A stretch of DNA of 49,390 nt from an uncultured Prevotellaceae bacterium (GCA_900316505.1 ONDH01000020.1:1-49390), one strand, 5' to 3'; shown: positions 7,556 to 15,825, counted from the stretch's first letter. Made by a program: numbers and translations. Notes: a model not told the origin generated them from the letters alone.

Positions 7556-8332
7556 TCACCTCCTCATCCACATTTTCCGTTCCCCTTCTGCCATCTTTTC
7601 GATGGCATAGCGTAGTGCCGTTCGGGGCATCTCGTGCGCATGTTGCTCCAGAAAGTCGCGCAGAAGGTCCATGCTGATGCGCTTGCCCACCTCGCGGAGC
7701 ATCCATCCGACGGCCTTGTGCATGAGGTCGTGAGGGTGGTGGAGGTGCATCTCGGCATAACGGAGACACCACGATGGGTCGCCTTGCTGGGAAGTCTTCC
7801 AAGTGCAGACCATGCTGATGCGCTGTTTCCAAAGGCAAGTGCTATGAGCCAACGTGTCCAGCACCTGTTGCTTGTATTCAAGTTGCAGTCCTGCAGTTTT
7901 GCCTCCCAAGCAGGTGGGGAGCAACAGCCAATGCCCGATGACTTTCGGGGCAGACATATCCACCAAGTCCCAGTTGTTGGCTTGTTCGGCATGCTTCAGA
8001 TAGAGTGTCACGATTTCGTCTCGTTGACGGATGGCATCAGGGTTGTTGATGAGGCGTTTTGTTGCCAGTCGCTCAAATTGATTGACGAGCAACAGCCATC
8101 CGCATAGCCTCACTTCGTGCCAATGGTTCATCAGCAATGTGGGAATCTCGCTGAGTGGGGTGTCCTTTGCCGCCTTCACCACCTCCCGTGTCAGTGGCAC
8201 TTTGATGCCCAAGAACTCGTCACCCTCGCCATATTCGCCTTTTCCTGTCTTGAAAAAGCCCATCAACACACGTCGCTGCTCCTCGTCGTGCAGCGACTCC
8301 ATATATTCTATAATGTCTTTGGCAGTTGTCAT
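7556..8332 (-). CDS. DNA alkylation repair enzyme, AlkD family
   Basis: The 258-residue HEAT-like repeat protein matches AlkD glycosylases, which remove N3- and N7-alkylated purines. Recognisable parts are LGIKVPLTREVVK, the NNWDLVDMSAPKVIG segment with the conserved Trp-Asp pair, LWKQRISMV and HKAVGWMLREVGKR. The start lies three bases after the stop of the AlkZ-like gene, so the two are almost surely co-transcribed as an alkylation-repair pair. Confidence 0.9.
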   Translation of the reverse strand: MTTAKDIIEYMESLHDEEQRRVLMGFFKTGKGEYGEGDEFLGIKVPLTREVVKAAKDTPLSEIPTLLMNHWHEVRLCGWLLLVNQFERLATKRLINNPDAIRQRDEIVTLYLKHAEQANNWDLVDMSAPKVIGHWLLLPTCLGGKTAGLQLEYKQQVLDTLAHSTCLWKQRISMVCTWKTSQQGDPSWCLRYAEMHLHHPHDLMHKAVGWMLREVGKRISMDLLRDFLEQHAHEMPRTALRYAIEKMAEGERKMWMRR

Positions 8333-8335
8333 TTC

Positions 8336-9043
8336 TTATTTCAGCAGTTTCTGTATTTGTTTCTCTGTCGCTCCTGGCAAAAGTTGACGCAAGTGGTTAA
8401 ACATCAGTTGGTAAGACTCTTCGGGGGTGTGGGCACACTCGCATGCCTCGATGCCGAGGAGTTCTTCTGGAGTGGTGAGGAGTGAGAGTCCCCAGCCGTA
8501 CTCGCGACCATGCTTGTCGAGAGGATAGACGAAGTCTTCGGTGACGATGCGGCATGCCATCTGGAGACGAGTCACATAGCCATCGAACTTACCGCGCATC
8601 TTACTGCCTGTAAAGCCACAAGCGTTGCGCAGGTCACGGGTGATGAGGCTGCCTTCTTCGCGCAGGGTGGCGAGGATGGCATCTTCAATCGTTCCCTCTT
8701 CTGGAACGGGGTTCTGACTGCGTCGCCAATTGAAAAAGTCGGGCCACCACTTGCGGCTGATGAAGCCCGCCTTGCCTGCAAAGAACTTGCCATAGATGCA
8801 GCCACCTTCTTGAATGACAGGCCCTTTCCATTGCCAAAGCGGCCACTCCCATCCTCCATCGGGAAACTCGACAAATCGGCACTCCTCTGCCATCAGACGC
8901 TCAGCACTATAGCCCCGTATGCCACTCTCCAGCAAGGGCAGAAAACCCACCTGCTGAATACACTCCATCAGTTCGGGGCAAGAATGTATCTCATGCAGAG
9001 TCCCCTCACCGTTTTCTGTAAAATAGTCGGTAAATGCGCTCAT
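8336..9043 (-). CDS. AlkZ-related winged-helix protein
   Basis: The 235-residue protein resembles AlkZ/YcaQ-related proteins annotated in Bacteroides. It has a Trp-rich core (WEWPLWQWKGPVIQEGG, then FISRKWWPDFFNWRR), a helical stretch EGTIEDAILATLREEGSLITRDLR that fits a winged-helix arm, and an EYGWGLSLLTTPEELLG segment. AlkZ proteins unhook interstrand crosslinks or act as alkyl-DNA glycosylases; the short length and missing QxQ-type catalytic motif make the activity uncertain here. It is the first gene of the operon and has promoter TACCTTTG at 9078-9085 (complement). Confidence 0.65.
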   Translation of the reverse strand: MSAFTDYFTENGEGTLHEIHSCPELMECIQQVGFLPLLESGIRGYSAERLMAEECRFVEFPDGGWEWPLWQWKGPVIQEGGCIYGKFFAGKAGFISRKWWPDFFNWRRSQNPVPEEGTIEDAILATLREEGSLITRDLRNACGFTGSKMRGKFDGYVTRLQMACRIVTEDFVYPLDKHGREYGWGLSLLTTPEELLGIEACECAHTPEESYQLMFNHLRQLLPGATEKQIQKLLK

Positions 9044-9077
9044 GTAACTCTATCCTGTCTTTTTTGTTAATTTGCTA

Positions 9078-9085
9078 CAAAGGTA
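9078..9085 (-). promoter_or_regulatory. Promoter -7 element for the alkylation-repair pair
   Basis: It reads TACCTTTG on the minus strand, 34 bases before the ATG at 9043, and is divergent from the nadD promoter. Confidence 0.7.
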
Positions 9086-9129
9086 CAACTTTTTTTCATG
9101 AATCTTTGTTGCCGAAAAGAAAAAGTGAT

Positions 9130-9137
9130 TACCTTTG
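9130..9137 (+). promoter_or_regulatory. Promoter -7 element for nadD
   Basis: TACCTTTG lies 47 bases before the nadD ATG at 9185. Confidence 0.7.
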
Positions 9138-9184
9138 CAACATCGAAGGAATAAACGGTTCCATCATATTGCGTATTTTTCTTG

Positions 9185-9763
9185 ATGAGAATAGGTATCT
9201 ACGGAGGAAGTTTCAACCCCATCCATAAGGGGCACACCGAGTTGGCAGCATCCATTGTGCAGCAAGGCTTGGTGGATGAATTGTGGCTGTTAGTGTCACC
9301 GCTCAATCCGCTCAAGCAAGATGCAACGAGTGACATCGCCGAGTATGAGCATCGGCTCAACATGGCACGTTTAGCTACGGAACCTATCGTTGGCGTGAAG
9401 GTGTCTGATTTTGAACGTCACCTCCCTTTGCCCTCTTACACCATCACCACGTTGGGCGAACTCCGCAAAGCCTATCCTGAGCATGAATTTGTACTTGTGA
9501 TTGGTGCAGACAATTGGGAACAGTTCCCTCATTGGTATCATGCACAAGAAATCATTGACACTTATTCCATTCTCATCTATCGACGTCCTGGTAGCCAATT
9601 GGATGAGTCTGCACTCCCTTCTTCTGTTCAAGTGGTCGATACCCCTCTGTACGATGTCAGCTCCACACAGATTCGTGACTCTGTGAAGAAAGGGCGTATG
9701 ATGAGGCGATGGCTTGATGCTCGTGTGGCACGATACATCAAGAAACATCAATTATATCGTTAG
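9185..9763 (+). CDS. nadD: Nicotinate-nucleotide adenylyltransferase
   Basis: The enzyme adenylates nicotinate mononucleotide in NAD synthesis. The N-terminal motif GIYGGSFNPIHKGH has the H-x-G-H nucleotidyltransferase signature, and the C-terminal YDVSSTQIRDSVKKG is the second family motif. At 192 residues it has normal length. The ATG at 9185 is used, because the TTG just before it adds only one residue. Another NAD gene, nadC, is at 43513. The stop overlaps the opposing HhH gene by four bases. Confidence 0.96.
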   Translation: MRIGIYGGSFNPIHKGHTELAASIVQQGLVDELWLLVSPLNPLKQDATSDIAEYEHRLNMARLATEPIVGVKVSDFERHLPLPSYTITTLGELRKAYPEHEFVLVIGADNWEQFPHWYHAQEIIDTYSILIYRRPGSQLDESALPSSVQVVDTPLYDVSSTQIRDSVKKGRMMRRWLDARVARYIKKHQLYR

Positions 9764-11835
9764 AACTTCCACCTCACCTGCACTTGCAAGTCCTCCCGAT
9801 GACTTGCTTCAATCATCTCCAACTCACTTCCAATCACATCGCGGTTGAAATACTTCGTCATGCCCAATTTGGCATTGATGAAGAGTGACTGCTTGACGAT
9901 GGGAACAGAAGCAAGGAGGGTGGTGCGGATGCCTTCGTCATAGTAAGATGTGGAGCCGAAGGAGTAGAGGAGGGTAGGCTCGTTGTTATATACACGCGCA
10001 TTGTAGCTGTCTGTGTTGAAATAAGTGATGCCTAAATCAATGCGGCATTTGTTCTTAGGGTTTTGCCAACGGACATTCTCACCAATGGCAAAGCCTTTTT
10101 CGTCGGGATCAATGCCGAAGCTGACGAGGGTGCCTGTCGCAGAAGTGCGCAGAGAAAAAGACGATGAGAGGTTGCAGTTCAGTTGCAGTTTCACACTTTG
10201 ATTGGTGTTGTAGTCAAGAAGGGTGTACGTCTTACTGTGCCCCTTATACATAAAGTCTTTTTGCTTCGTCTTGATGCGGTAACGTGCCAAGAGGTTCCAC
10301 TTCCTGTTGGCAGCATAGAGTGCTTGCACCATTCCCTCATAGCCTTTAGAACTTTCCGACACCCCTTGCTTCCACCACGGAAAATACATGGCATCCACAT
10401 ATGCTTCCAACTCCACATTTCTGATGGCTTTCGATGTCCATCCCAAGAGAACGCCCTCTTCGTTCTGCACTGTAGAGTTTTCGCCAAAGGCTTTCCCGTT
10501 GAGGCTGATGAACTTGGCACCATAGTATCTGCCAATGAGCATAAAACTATTGGTACTATTGGCTCGCCAACGAAAAATGTTGAGACTTGCCACACCATTC
10601 TGCTTCTCGGTGTTGCTGAATGCGGTTTCTCCACTGAAAGACAGTCGTTTATATCGGTATGCATACGCCACACTCCCCACCAAGAAATCGTTTCCGCTGG
10701 CATTATAATAGCGGTAAGTGCAGGCTTTCGTGTTGTGTTTGGGCATCAATGGCACGTCCAAATGGGTGAAGACGAATGTGGCAGACAATCGCAGTTCCTT
10801 GTGCTCCCAATGCACGTTACCTCCCCAATTGCTGACGCCCAGATTTCCCTTCTTGCTTCGTTCCAATTGGGTGCGGTGCAAACCGTCTTTTTTCAGCGAT
10901 GACATGCCCGTCGAGTCATTGTTGTAAGTGCCTTCCTCTTTTCTGTAAGAGCCAAATGCCGACACTTGCCAATCTTTTAGCTGAAGGGTGACAGCTCCTC
11001 CCGTGAAATAGCCCGTTTCTGCTGTCGAAGAGTGCTTCGTGATGCCAGCATCCATTCTGTCCATAGCACTCAGCGTCATCATCTTTCCGAACTTCATGCC
11101 ACTATTCACCGCCAAACCCTTTCCGAAACTTACCTTGTAATTACCCAGCACCGCACGTTTCAGCCATCCGATGTCTTTCAGCATCACATATCCAGCCACA
11201 TAATCCACTCCTTTTTCACCGGCATCTTTCTCCATCTGCAATCCTGCCAAGACATGGTTCATTCCTGAGAAATTGTATCTGAACGTATGATGATACTTGT
11301 CTCCACGATAGACCTTATTGGGCGATTTTTCCAACACCTCGGGTGCCACATCCTTATATCCCTCTTTCTCATAAAACGGTACATCGGTTCTCCACACCAT
11401 TTCCTGCTTCGCATATTTCAGCATCGTCCTTATTGTCGGTATTTGTGCATCACGATTTGGACGTGATGCCTTTACCTCCAAAAACAATCGCAACATCTCC
11501 CTCTCCTTTCCTCCCAGTTCTCTTACAAACAGCAATTCACCCAAACTCTCCACACGCCCATTCTCCTTCACATATTTCACAATCCCCTCCACCTGCTCCT
11601 CATTCAGAAACGGCAGCTGTTCCAAATCCTCCTTCCTCACCTCATTGATGTCGAAGGGGTGTGCATACAGCTCTTGCAACTGCTCCATCAAATCCTCGTC
11701 CATCACCTCTTCTTCCTCAGCCATCAGTTCCACAAAATCTTCCCACGCCATTGCTCTATCTTCCCTCTCCGTTTGGCAAAACGCAGCGTTCGCCATACAC
11801 CATATAGATAATAATGTAAATAGAATTTTTCTCAC
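9760..11835 (-). CDS. Helix-hairpin-helix outer-membrane barrel-like protein
   Basis: The protein is about 691 residues from the GTG at 11835. It has a signal peptide (VRKILFTLLSIWCMANAAFC), an acidic stretch, then two HhH-like units (HPFDINEVRKEDLEQLPFL and GRVESLGELLFV), and a long beta-rich C-terminal part ending in RWKF, as expected of an outer-membrane barrel. An upstream TTG would add 19 residues but lies beyond promoter TACCTTTG (11853-11860, complement), so it is rejected. Such HhH plus barrel proteins are typical of Bacteroidota and unassigned; a link to DNA or to outer-membrane assembly is open. Confidence 0.75.
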   Translation of the reverse strand: MRKILFTLLSIWCMANAAFCQTEREDRAMAWEDFVELMAEEEEVMDEDLMEQLQELYAHPFDINEVRKEDLEQLPFLNEEQVEGIVKYVKENGRVESLGELLFVRELGGKEREMLRLFLEVKASRPNRDAQIPTIRTMLKYAKQEMVWRTDVPFYEKEGYKDVAPEVLEKSPNKVYRGDKYHHTFRYNFSGMNHVLAGLQMEKDAGEKGVDYVAGYVMLKDIGWLKRAVLGNYKVSFGKGLAVNSGMKFGKMMTLSAMDRMDAGITKHSSTAETGYFTGGAVTLQLKDWQVSAFGSYRKEEGTYNNDSTGMSSLKKDGLHRTQLERSKKGNLGVSNWGGNVHWEHKELRLSATFVFTHLDVPLMPKHNTKACTYRYYNASGNDFLVGSVAYAYRYKRLSFSGETAFSNTEKQNGVASLNIFRWRANSTNSFMLIGRYYGAKFISLNGKAFGENSTVQNEEGVLLGWTSKAIRNVELEAYVDAMYFPWWKQGVSESSKGYEGMVQALYAANRKWNLLARYRIKTKQKDFMYKGHSKTYTLLDYNTNQSVKLQLNCNLSSSFSLRTSATGTLVSFGIDPDEKGFAIGENVRWQNPKNKCRIDLGITYFNTDSYNARVYNNEPTLLYSFGSTSYYDEGIRTTLLASVPIVKQSLFINAKLGMTKYFNRDVIGSELEMIEASHREDLQVQVRWKF

Positions 11836-11852
11836 TTTCCTTGATTTTGACA

Positions 11853-11860
11853 CAAAGGTA
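11853..11860 (-). promoter_or_regulatory. Promoter -7 element for the HhH barrel gene
   Basis: It reads TACCTTTG on the minus strand and places the start codon at GTG 11835, 17 bases downstream. Confidence 0.65.
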
Positions 11861-11914
11861 GCGCTTTTTTGTGTGTTGGACAAACTTTGCAACCCGATTG
11901 CAAAACAATCTCCG

Positions 11915-11922
11915 TAACTTTG
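11915..11922 (+). promoter_or_regulatory. Promoter -7 element for the Cu/Zn permease
   Basis: TAACTTTG lies 28 bases before the ATG at 11951. Confidence 0.6.
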
Positions 11923-11950
11923 CAGCGGAAATCAAAAAGAAAGTAACAAT

Positions 11951-13303
11951 ATGGAAAGTGTTTTACATGTATTGCAAGCAGTGTTGGACATTGTCAATGA
12001 GATGTCCCCTTACTTGCTGTTAGGTTTTCTCTTGGCGGGCATCATGCATGCCTTCATCCCCGACGGATGGTACACGAAATATCTTAGTGGCAACACGATG
12101 CGCTCTGTCATCAACGCTGCCATCTTCGGCATACCTCTTCCCCTTTGCTCCTGTGGTGTGATACCCACTGCTATGTCCCTCCGGCGTGAAGGTGCCAGCA
12201 AAGGCGCAGTGGCGTCCTTCCTCATCGCCACGCCACAAACGGGTGTTGACAGCATCTTCGCCACCTATTCCCTGATGGGGCTTCCCTTCGCCATTGTGCG
12301 CCCTATCGCGGCATTGTTCACAGCGATGATTGGAGGCACGTTCGTGAATTGGAATGGAAAAGAAGTGGAGGCAACCCTGCCGACTGACGAATCTCGTGCC
12401 TACTCGGAAAGGCCTCATCTTTCTTTCGGCGATAGATGTGTTGAAGCCCTCAAGTTCGGTTTTGTCGAAATGATGGAAGACATCGGAAAGTGGCTCGTGG
12501 TAGGTCTTATCGTGGCAGGTCTCATCACGGTGCTGGTGCCCGATTCCTTCTTTGAAATCTTCAAGGACAACACACTTTTGAGCATGCTTCTTGTGCTCTG
12601 CATCAGTGTGCCCATGTACATCTGCGCAACAGGTAGCATTCCCATTGCCGTGGCACTCATGATGAAGGGGCTCACTCCTGGTGCCGCCCTTGTCATGCTC
12701 ATGGCAGGACCAGCCTGCAACGTGGCAAGCATCCTCGTGGTCAACAAAGTGTTAGGCAAGAAAACACTCATGCTCTATCTTGCAGCCATCGTGGGAGGTT
12801 CCATCCTCTTCGGCTTTGGCGTCGACTACCTCTTGCCTCGTGAGTGGTTCACCGACCATCTGAACAGCACCCATGCCTGCTGTCATGAAGTGGCGAGCTG
12901 GTTCGAATGGACATGCACAGCCATCCTCACCTTGCTCCTCCTCAATGTGCTCCGCATGAAACTGCAGCATAAGTCTGCATGCTCTTGTGGACACGACCAT
13001 CACGATCATTGCCACGACGACCATCACGGTCATTGCCATTGTCATGCAGACTCTCTCAGTCCTCACGAACATCTCCCCATTGCGGGGGAGGAACAGGAGG
13101 AGAAGGTCTCCTTCTTCCATATCAAAGGCATGACTTGCAACCATTGCCGCGCCAATGTCGAGAAAGTCATCCGCACTGTCAAAGGTGTGGAGTCCGTCAC
13201 TGTTGATTTGCAGAGTGGTGTAGCTACCGTGACAGGTGATGACATTGACGAAACTGCCATTCGTGAAGCAGTGGAAAGCATCGGTTTCACGTTGAAACAA
13301 TAG
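11951..13303 (+). CDS. SO_0444-type Cu/Zn efflux permease with HMA tail
   Basis: The 450-residue inner-membrane protein has two sets of helices of the ArsP/DUF318 permease family, with PLCSCGVIPTA near residue 60 and GPACNVASILVV near residue 255. A His/Cys-rich linker follows (SCGHDHHDHCHDDHHGHC), then a C-terminal heavy-metal-associated domain with the CxxC motif MTCNHCRANVEKVI. This arrangement is that of SO_0444-type transporters, which export copper or zinc; the metal is not fixed by sequence. The linker before the HMA domain includes a CTCCCC/GGGGAG hairpin (13073-13090), similar to the dispersed GC-rich repeat. It has its own promoter and terminator. Confidence 0.9.
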   Translation: MESVLHVLQAVLDIVNEMSPYLLLGFLLAGIMHAFIPDGWYTKYLSGNTMRSVINAAIFGIPLPLCSCGVIPTAMSLRREGASKGAVASFLIATPQTGVDSIFATYSLMGLPFAIVRPIAALFTAMIGGTFVNWNGKEVEATLPTDESRAYSERPHLSFGDRCVEALKFGFVEMMEDIGKWLVVGLIVAGLITVLVPDSFFEIFKDNTLLSMLLVLCISVPMYICATGSIPIAVALMMKGLTPGAALVMLMAGPACNVASILVVNKVLGKKTLMLYLAAIVGGSILFGFGVDYLLPREWFTDHLNSTHACCHEVASWFEWTCTAILTLLLLNVLRMKLQHKSACSCGHDHHDHCHDDHHGHCHCHADSLSPHEHLPIAGEEQEEKVSFFHIKGMTCNHCRANVEKVIRTVKGVESVTVDLQSGVATVTGDDIDETAIREAVESIGFTLKQ

Positions 13304-13327
13304 CCTTATCTTCCATATTACGCTTTT

Positions 13328-13360
13328 AGTGGCATCCCTTACGGGGTGCCACTTCTTTTT
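13328..13360 (+). terminator. Terminator of the Cu/Zn permease gene
   Basis: AGTGGCATCCC pairs with GGGGTGCCACT around a TTAC loop and is followed by TCTTTTT. Confidence 0.9.
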
Positions 13361-13406
13361 GTGTTCCGTCATCTCCAAAATGTGTGTTCCGTCATCTCTA
13401 AAATGT
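13361..13406 (+). repeat. Two tandem 23-bp repeats, type A
   Basis: Two near-identical units of 23 bp begin GTGTTCCGTCATCTC (13361-13383 and 13384-13406). A weak third unit of 22 bp (13407-13428) leads directly into the next array, which has the same period. Confidence 0.85.
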
Positions 13407-13428
13407 GTTGCTCGCAACCTCCAAACTA

Positions 13429-13603
13429 TTTGGCTTGAATACAACTTTCAATTTGGCTTGAATACAACTATCGATTTGGCTTGATTACAACTTTCAATTT
13501 GGCTTGAATACAAAAACCGATTTGGCTTGAATACACAAACGTGTCATCAAGCCAAATCAAAAGTTGTATATAAGCCAAAGTTTATGTTATATACAAGCCA
13601 ATT
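13429..13603 (+). repeat. 23-bp tandem array with inverted copies, type B
   Basis: Five direct units of 23 bp begin TTTGGCTTGAATACAA (13429, 13452, 13475, 13498 and 13521). They are followed by three inverted copies of the core (CAAGCCAAAT near 13547, AAGCCAAAG near 13572 and CAAGCCAA near 13594). The direct and inverted parts can fold into hairpins. It fills most of the gap between the Cu/Zn permease and the next gene; no gene was seen in it. Confidence 0.85.
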
Positions 13604-13733
13604 ACTCTGCAGTTTATTGGCGACGCATAGTGGAGATGGCGGAAGACACATGACCTTTTTGGCTTCATGAAAGAAAATGTTATGATGTTTGAATAAATTT
13701 TGAATAAAATGTACGTAATTCTGAAAAATGTTG

Positions 13734-13741
13734 TACATTTG
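13734..13741 (+). promoter_or_regulatory. Promoter -7 element for the gene at 13783
   Basis: TACATTTG lies 41 bases before the ATG. Confidence 0.6.
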
Positions 13742-13782
13742 CAATCGAATCGCTAAGATATTCATTTCTAAAGTAGCAAACT

Positions 13783-14304
13783 ATGGATTTTGGTAAATTG
13801 ATCTCAAAGATTGTGGATGTTGCAAAGGACTATATTGAGAACTCAAATAGCAATGCGCAACCCACACAGCAGGCACCTTCTGCACAGCGTCCCGTTTCTT
13901 CTCCAGCCGCTTCTGCTGTGAAGCGGGAAAAGACTGATGCTGAATGGAATGCTTATTTCAAGGAAATTTTGCAGGGCACATTCTCCATGTACTCCATTCG
14001 TGAGAACGTGCCAGTGACTGACTTGGTAGGATTTGCCAACGACGAATTCAAGCTTTACTCGACACGTCCGATGCAGGCTTACAAAGCAGAGTGGGGCAAG
14101 CCCTACACCTTCGTTCTCGAAAAGGACGGTGCTGCCAAGGCTGTGGTGATGCTTGGCAATGGACATAGCCACGACAGCAATGTGAAGTACTTGATTGCAA
14201 GGGTGTATGCCAAGAAAATGGGCATCCCTTACATCAACTTCTACACTCAGATGCCCAACGAACGCGATTACGTCATTGGACGCATTCGCAAGTATTTGGC
14301 GTGA
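13783..14304 (+). CDS. Unrecognised 173-residue protein
   Basis: No family was recognised. An N-terminal helix (MDFGKLISKIVDVAKDYI) is followed by a Gln/Pro/Ala-rich linker to residue 45 and a globular part with TFVLEKDGAAKAVVMLGN, then YLIARVYAKKMGIPYINFY and a helical end. The last part has the order of a restriction-endonuclease-like (VRR/PD-DExK type) core, with the strand, helix and final strand in place, but the catalytic Asp and Glu-x-Lys are not clear, so this is only a suggestion. It has its own promoter and sits directly before the RNA candidate and reverse transcriptase. Whether it belongs with them is unknown. Confidence 0.7.
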   Translation: MDFGKLISKIVDVAKDYIENSNSNAQPTQQAPSAQRPVSSPAASAVKREKTDAEWNAYFKEILQGTFSMYSIRENVPVTDLVGFANDEFKLYSTRPMQAYKAEWGKPYTFVLEKDGAAKAVVMLGNGHSHDSNVKYLIARVYAKKMGIPYINFYTQMPNERDYVIGRIRKYLA

Positions 14305-14311
14305 TATGAAC

Positions 14312-14446
14312 TGAAAAAGGGGAGGCAGCATGCTGCACCTGCAAAGGAGGCAGCCTTGTCCACCATTTGATGTTTTGCAGGTAACAGGACAAGGTATCCT
14401 CTTGTGAACAGCAATTTTGCTGATTCAAAATCTTTCCCCTTTTTCA
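14312..14446 (+). ncRNA. Candidate structured RNA upstream of the reverse transcriptase
   Basis: The ends pair perfectly over 12 bases: TGAAAAAGGGGA (14312-14323) with TCCCCTTTTTCA (14435-14446). Between them are a GCAGCATGCTGC palindrome (14325-14336) and a CAGCA/TGCTG hairpin (14409-14422). There are also two interleaved perfect helices: ACCTGCAAA (14337-14345) with TTTGCAGGT (14374-14382), and CCTTGTCC (14354-14361) with GGACAAGG (14387-14394). Interleaving means a pseudoknot or two alternative folds. It ends 12 bases before the RT start. Paired ends next to an RT recall the RNAs of retrons and defence RTs. Its paired ends and T-rich tail could also terminate the upstream gene. RNA expression is not shown. 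Confidence 0.6.
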
Positions 14447-14458
14447 TTTCTTTTTCTT

Positions 14459-15697
14459 ATGATGGAAAGCATCTTAACGCAACTCACCCGTCAAGACGTT
14501 TGGGAGGAATTCCTTGCCTACCGACTGCTGAAGGGGCGTTTCACATGGCATGAATTTGAAGAAGCCGACAGTTACGTGGAGCGCGAAGAATACCTCCCTT
14601 TGGCACAGAAGATAGCGCAGGGAGAGGGTTTGTGTATCCCTCAAAAGAAGATGGTCAACAAGATGGGAACGGGCAAGAAACGTGTAGTTTACAGTTTCGC
14701 ACCCGACGAGATGACGATACTCAAGCTCCTTGCCTACAAGCTCTATGACTACGATGCCTGTTTCGCCCCCAACTGTTACGCTTTCCGTAGGGGCATCAAA
14801 GCCAGCGATGCCATCTTTCACATTGTCCATGCCATTGGTGACAAGAAGATGTGGGCATACAAACTCGACATCCACGACTATTTCAACTCCATTTCCATCG
14901 AAGTCTTGTTGCCCATCTTGGCAGACATGATGGCAGCTGACAAACCGCTTTACCGTTTGTTCGAAAAGATGCTCACCAACCCTGCAGTCATCTATAATGG
15001 CGAGATGCTCAATGAGCGTCATGGCGTGATGGCTGGCACCCCCACCTCTCCCTTTTTGGCAGATGTTTATCTGAAAGAAGTGGATCAATATTTTTACGAC
15101 GCCCATGTCATCTATGCCCGCTACTCAGATGACATCATCCTTTTTGCCCCTGACTTTGACACGCTCTGCCGCTATAAAAGCAAGATGGCAGCCTTTCTCA
15201 AGCAATACCAGCTTGAAGTCAACCCCGACAAGGAAAAAATCTATTCACCCGATGAACCCTTCGAATTTCTCGGCTTCAAATGTCATGGCCACCACATAGA
15301 CCTCTCGGAAGCTACCAAGAAGAAGATGAAGGGTAAAATCAGACGGGCTGCTAAGTCACTCATGCGCTGGAGCAGCAAGAACCACCTCGAACCCGAAAAA
15401 GCGATGAAGGGACTCATCAACCAGTTCAACCGCACCTTTTTCGAGGGTGCAGATGACGCATCCCTCACATGGTCGCGCTGGTTCTTCCCCGTCATCAACA
15501 GCACCGACGGACTTCGTGAAATTGACCACTACCTCCAGCAGAACATCCGCTTCCTCAGTACCGGCAAGCACAATAAAGCCAACTTCAAGACAGACTATGC
15601 CCATCTGAAACAATTAGGCTACAGAAGTCTTGTGAACGAATACTATAGGAATTCCAAGGATTTTCATTCATGTGTCTTTCCTGATTCTGATGGTTGA
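14459..15697 (+). CDS. Free-standing reverse transcriptase, defence-type candidate
   Basis: The 412-residue protein has the RT core in order. It begins with a fingers region (KKRVVYSFAPDEMTILKLLAYKLY, key part VVYSFAPDE), then YKLDIHDYFNSIS with the first catalytic Asp, GVMAGTPTSPFLADVYL, and YARYSDDIILFA with the YSDD catalytic pair (Tyr at residue 222). EKIYSPDEPFEFLGFK and a helical thumb (EATKKKMKGKIRRAAKSLMRW) follow, with LGYRSLVNEYY at the end. No maturase/HNH domain, retron VTG motif, or DGR repeats were found, so a group II intron, retron or DGR RT is unlikely. It most resembles the Unknown Group RTs that include DRT antiphage proteins. Two adjacent ATGs (14459, 14462) are possible starts; an upstream TTG lies in the RNA candidate. 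Confidence 0.82.
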   Translation: MMESILTQLTRQDVWEEFLAYRLLKGRFTWHEFEEADSYVEREEYLPLAQKIAQGEGLCIPQKKMVNKMGTGKKRVVYSFAPDEMTILKLLAYKLYDYDACFAPNCYAFRRGIKASDAIFHIVHAIGDKKMWAYKLDIHDYFNSISIEVLLPILADMMAADKPLYRLFEKMLTNPAVIYNGEMLNERHGVMAGTPTSPFLADVYLKEVDQYFYDAHVIYARYSDDIILFAPDFDTLCRYKSKMAAFLKQYQLEVNPDKEKIYSPDEPFEFLGFKCHGHHIDLSEATKKKMKGKIRRAAKSLMRWSSKNHLEPEKAMKGLINQFNRTFFEGADDASLTWSRWFFPVINSTDGLREIDHYLQQNIRFLSTGKHNKANFKTDYAHLKQLGYRSLVNEYYRNSKDFHSCVFPDSDG

Positions 15698-15754
15698 CGA
15701 GAAGCTAAAATGATTCCATTTATCAAGCAAAAAAACATGTGTTGATGTAAGGGC

Positions 15755-15820
15755 AAAAAAAATGGGTTGCCGCTGCAACCCGAACCTTTGTTAACCTTAA
15801 ATCTAATACTATGAAAAACA
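15755..15820 (-). ncRNA. Candidate small RNA with terminator
   Basis: On the minus strand a TATCTTTG promoter is followed by a stretch of about 60 bases that ends in hairpin GGGTTGC-AGCG-GCAACCC (15764-15781) and eight T residues. No good coding frame was seen, so a short RNA is the simplest reading. The same stretch on the plus strand holds TTAACCTTAAATCTAATACT and a seven-codon frame, a motif like that before the genes at 45646 and 47126. No other gene was found between 15698 and 16016. Confidence 0.55.
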
Positions 15821-15825
15821 CGTTG

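Noticed and set aside
13429..13603. CRISPR array
   Set aside because: Units are head-to-tail with no unique spacers, the period is 23 bp, inverted copies occur, and there are no cas genes.
14312..15697. Retron, DGR or group II intron
   Set aside because: The RT lacks the retron VTG end, no template/variable repeats were found nearby, and no maturase or endonuclease domain or intron RNA is visible.
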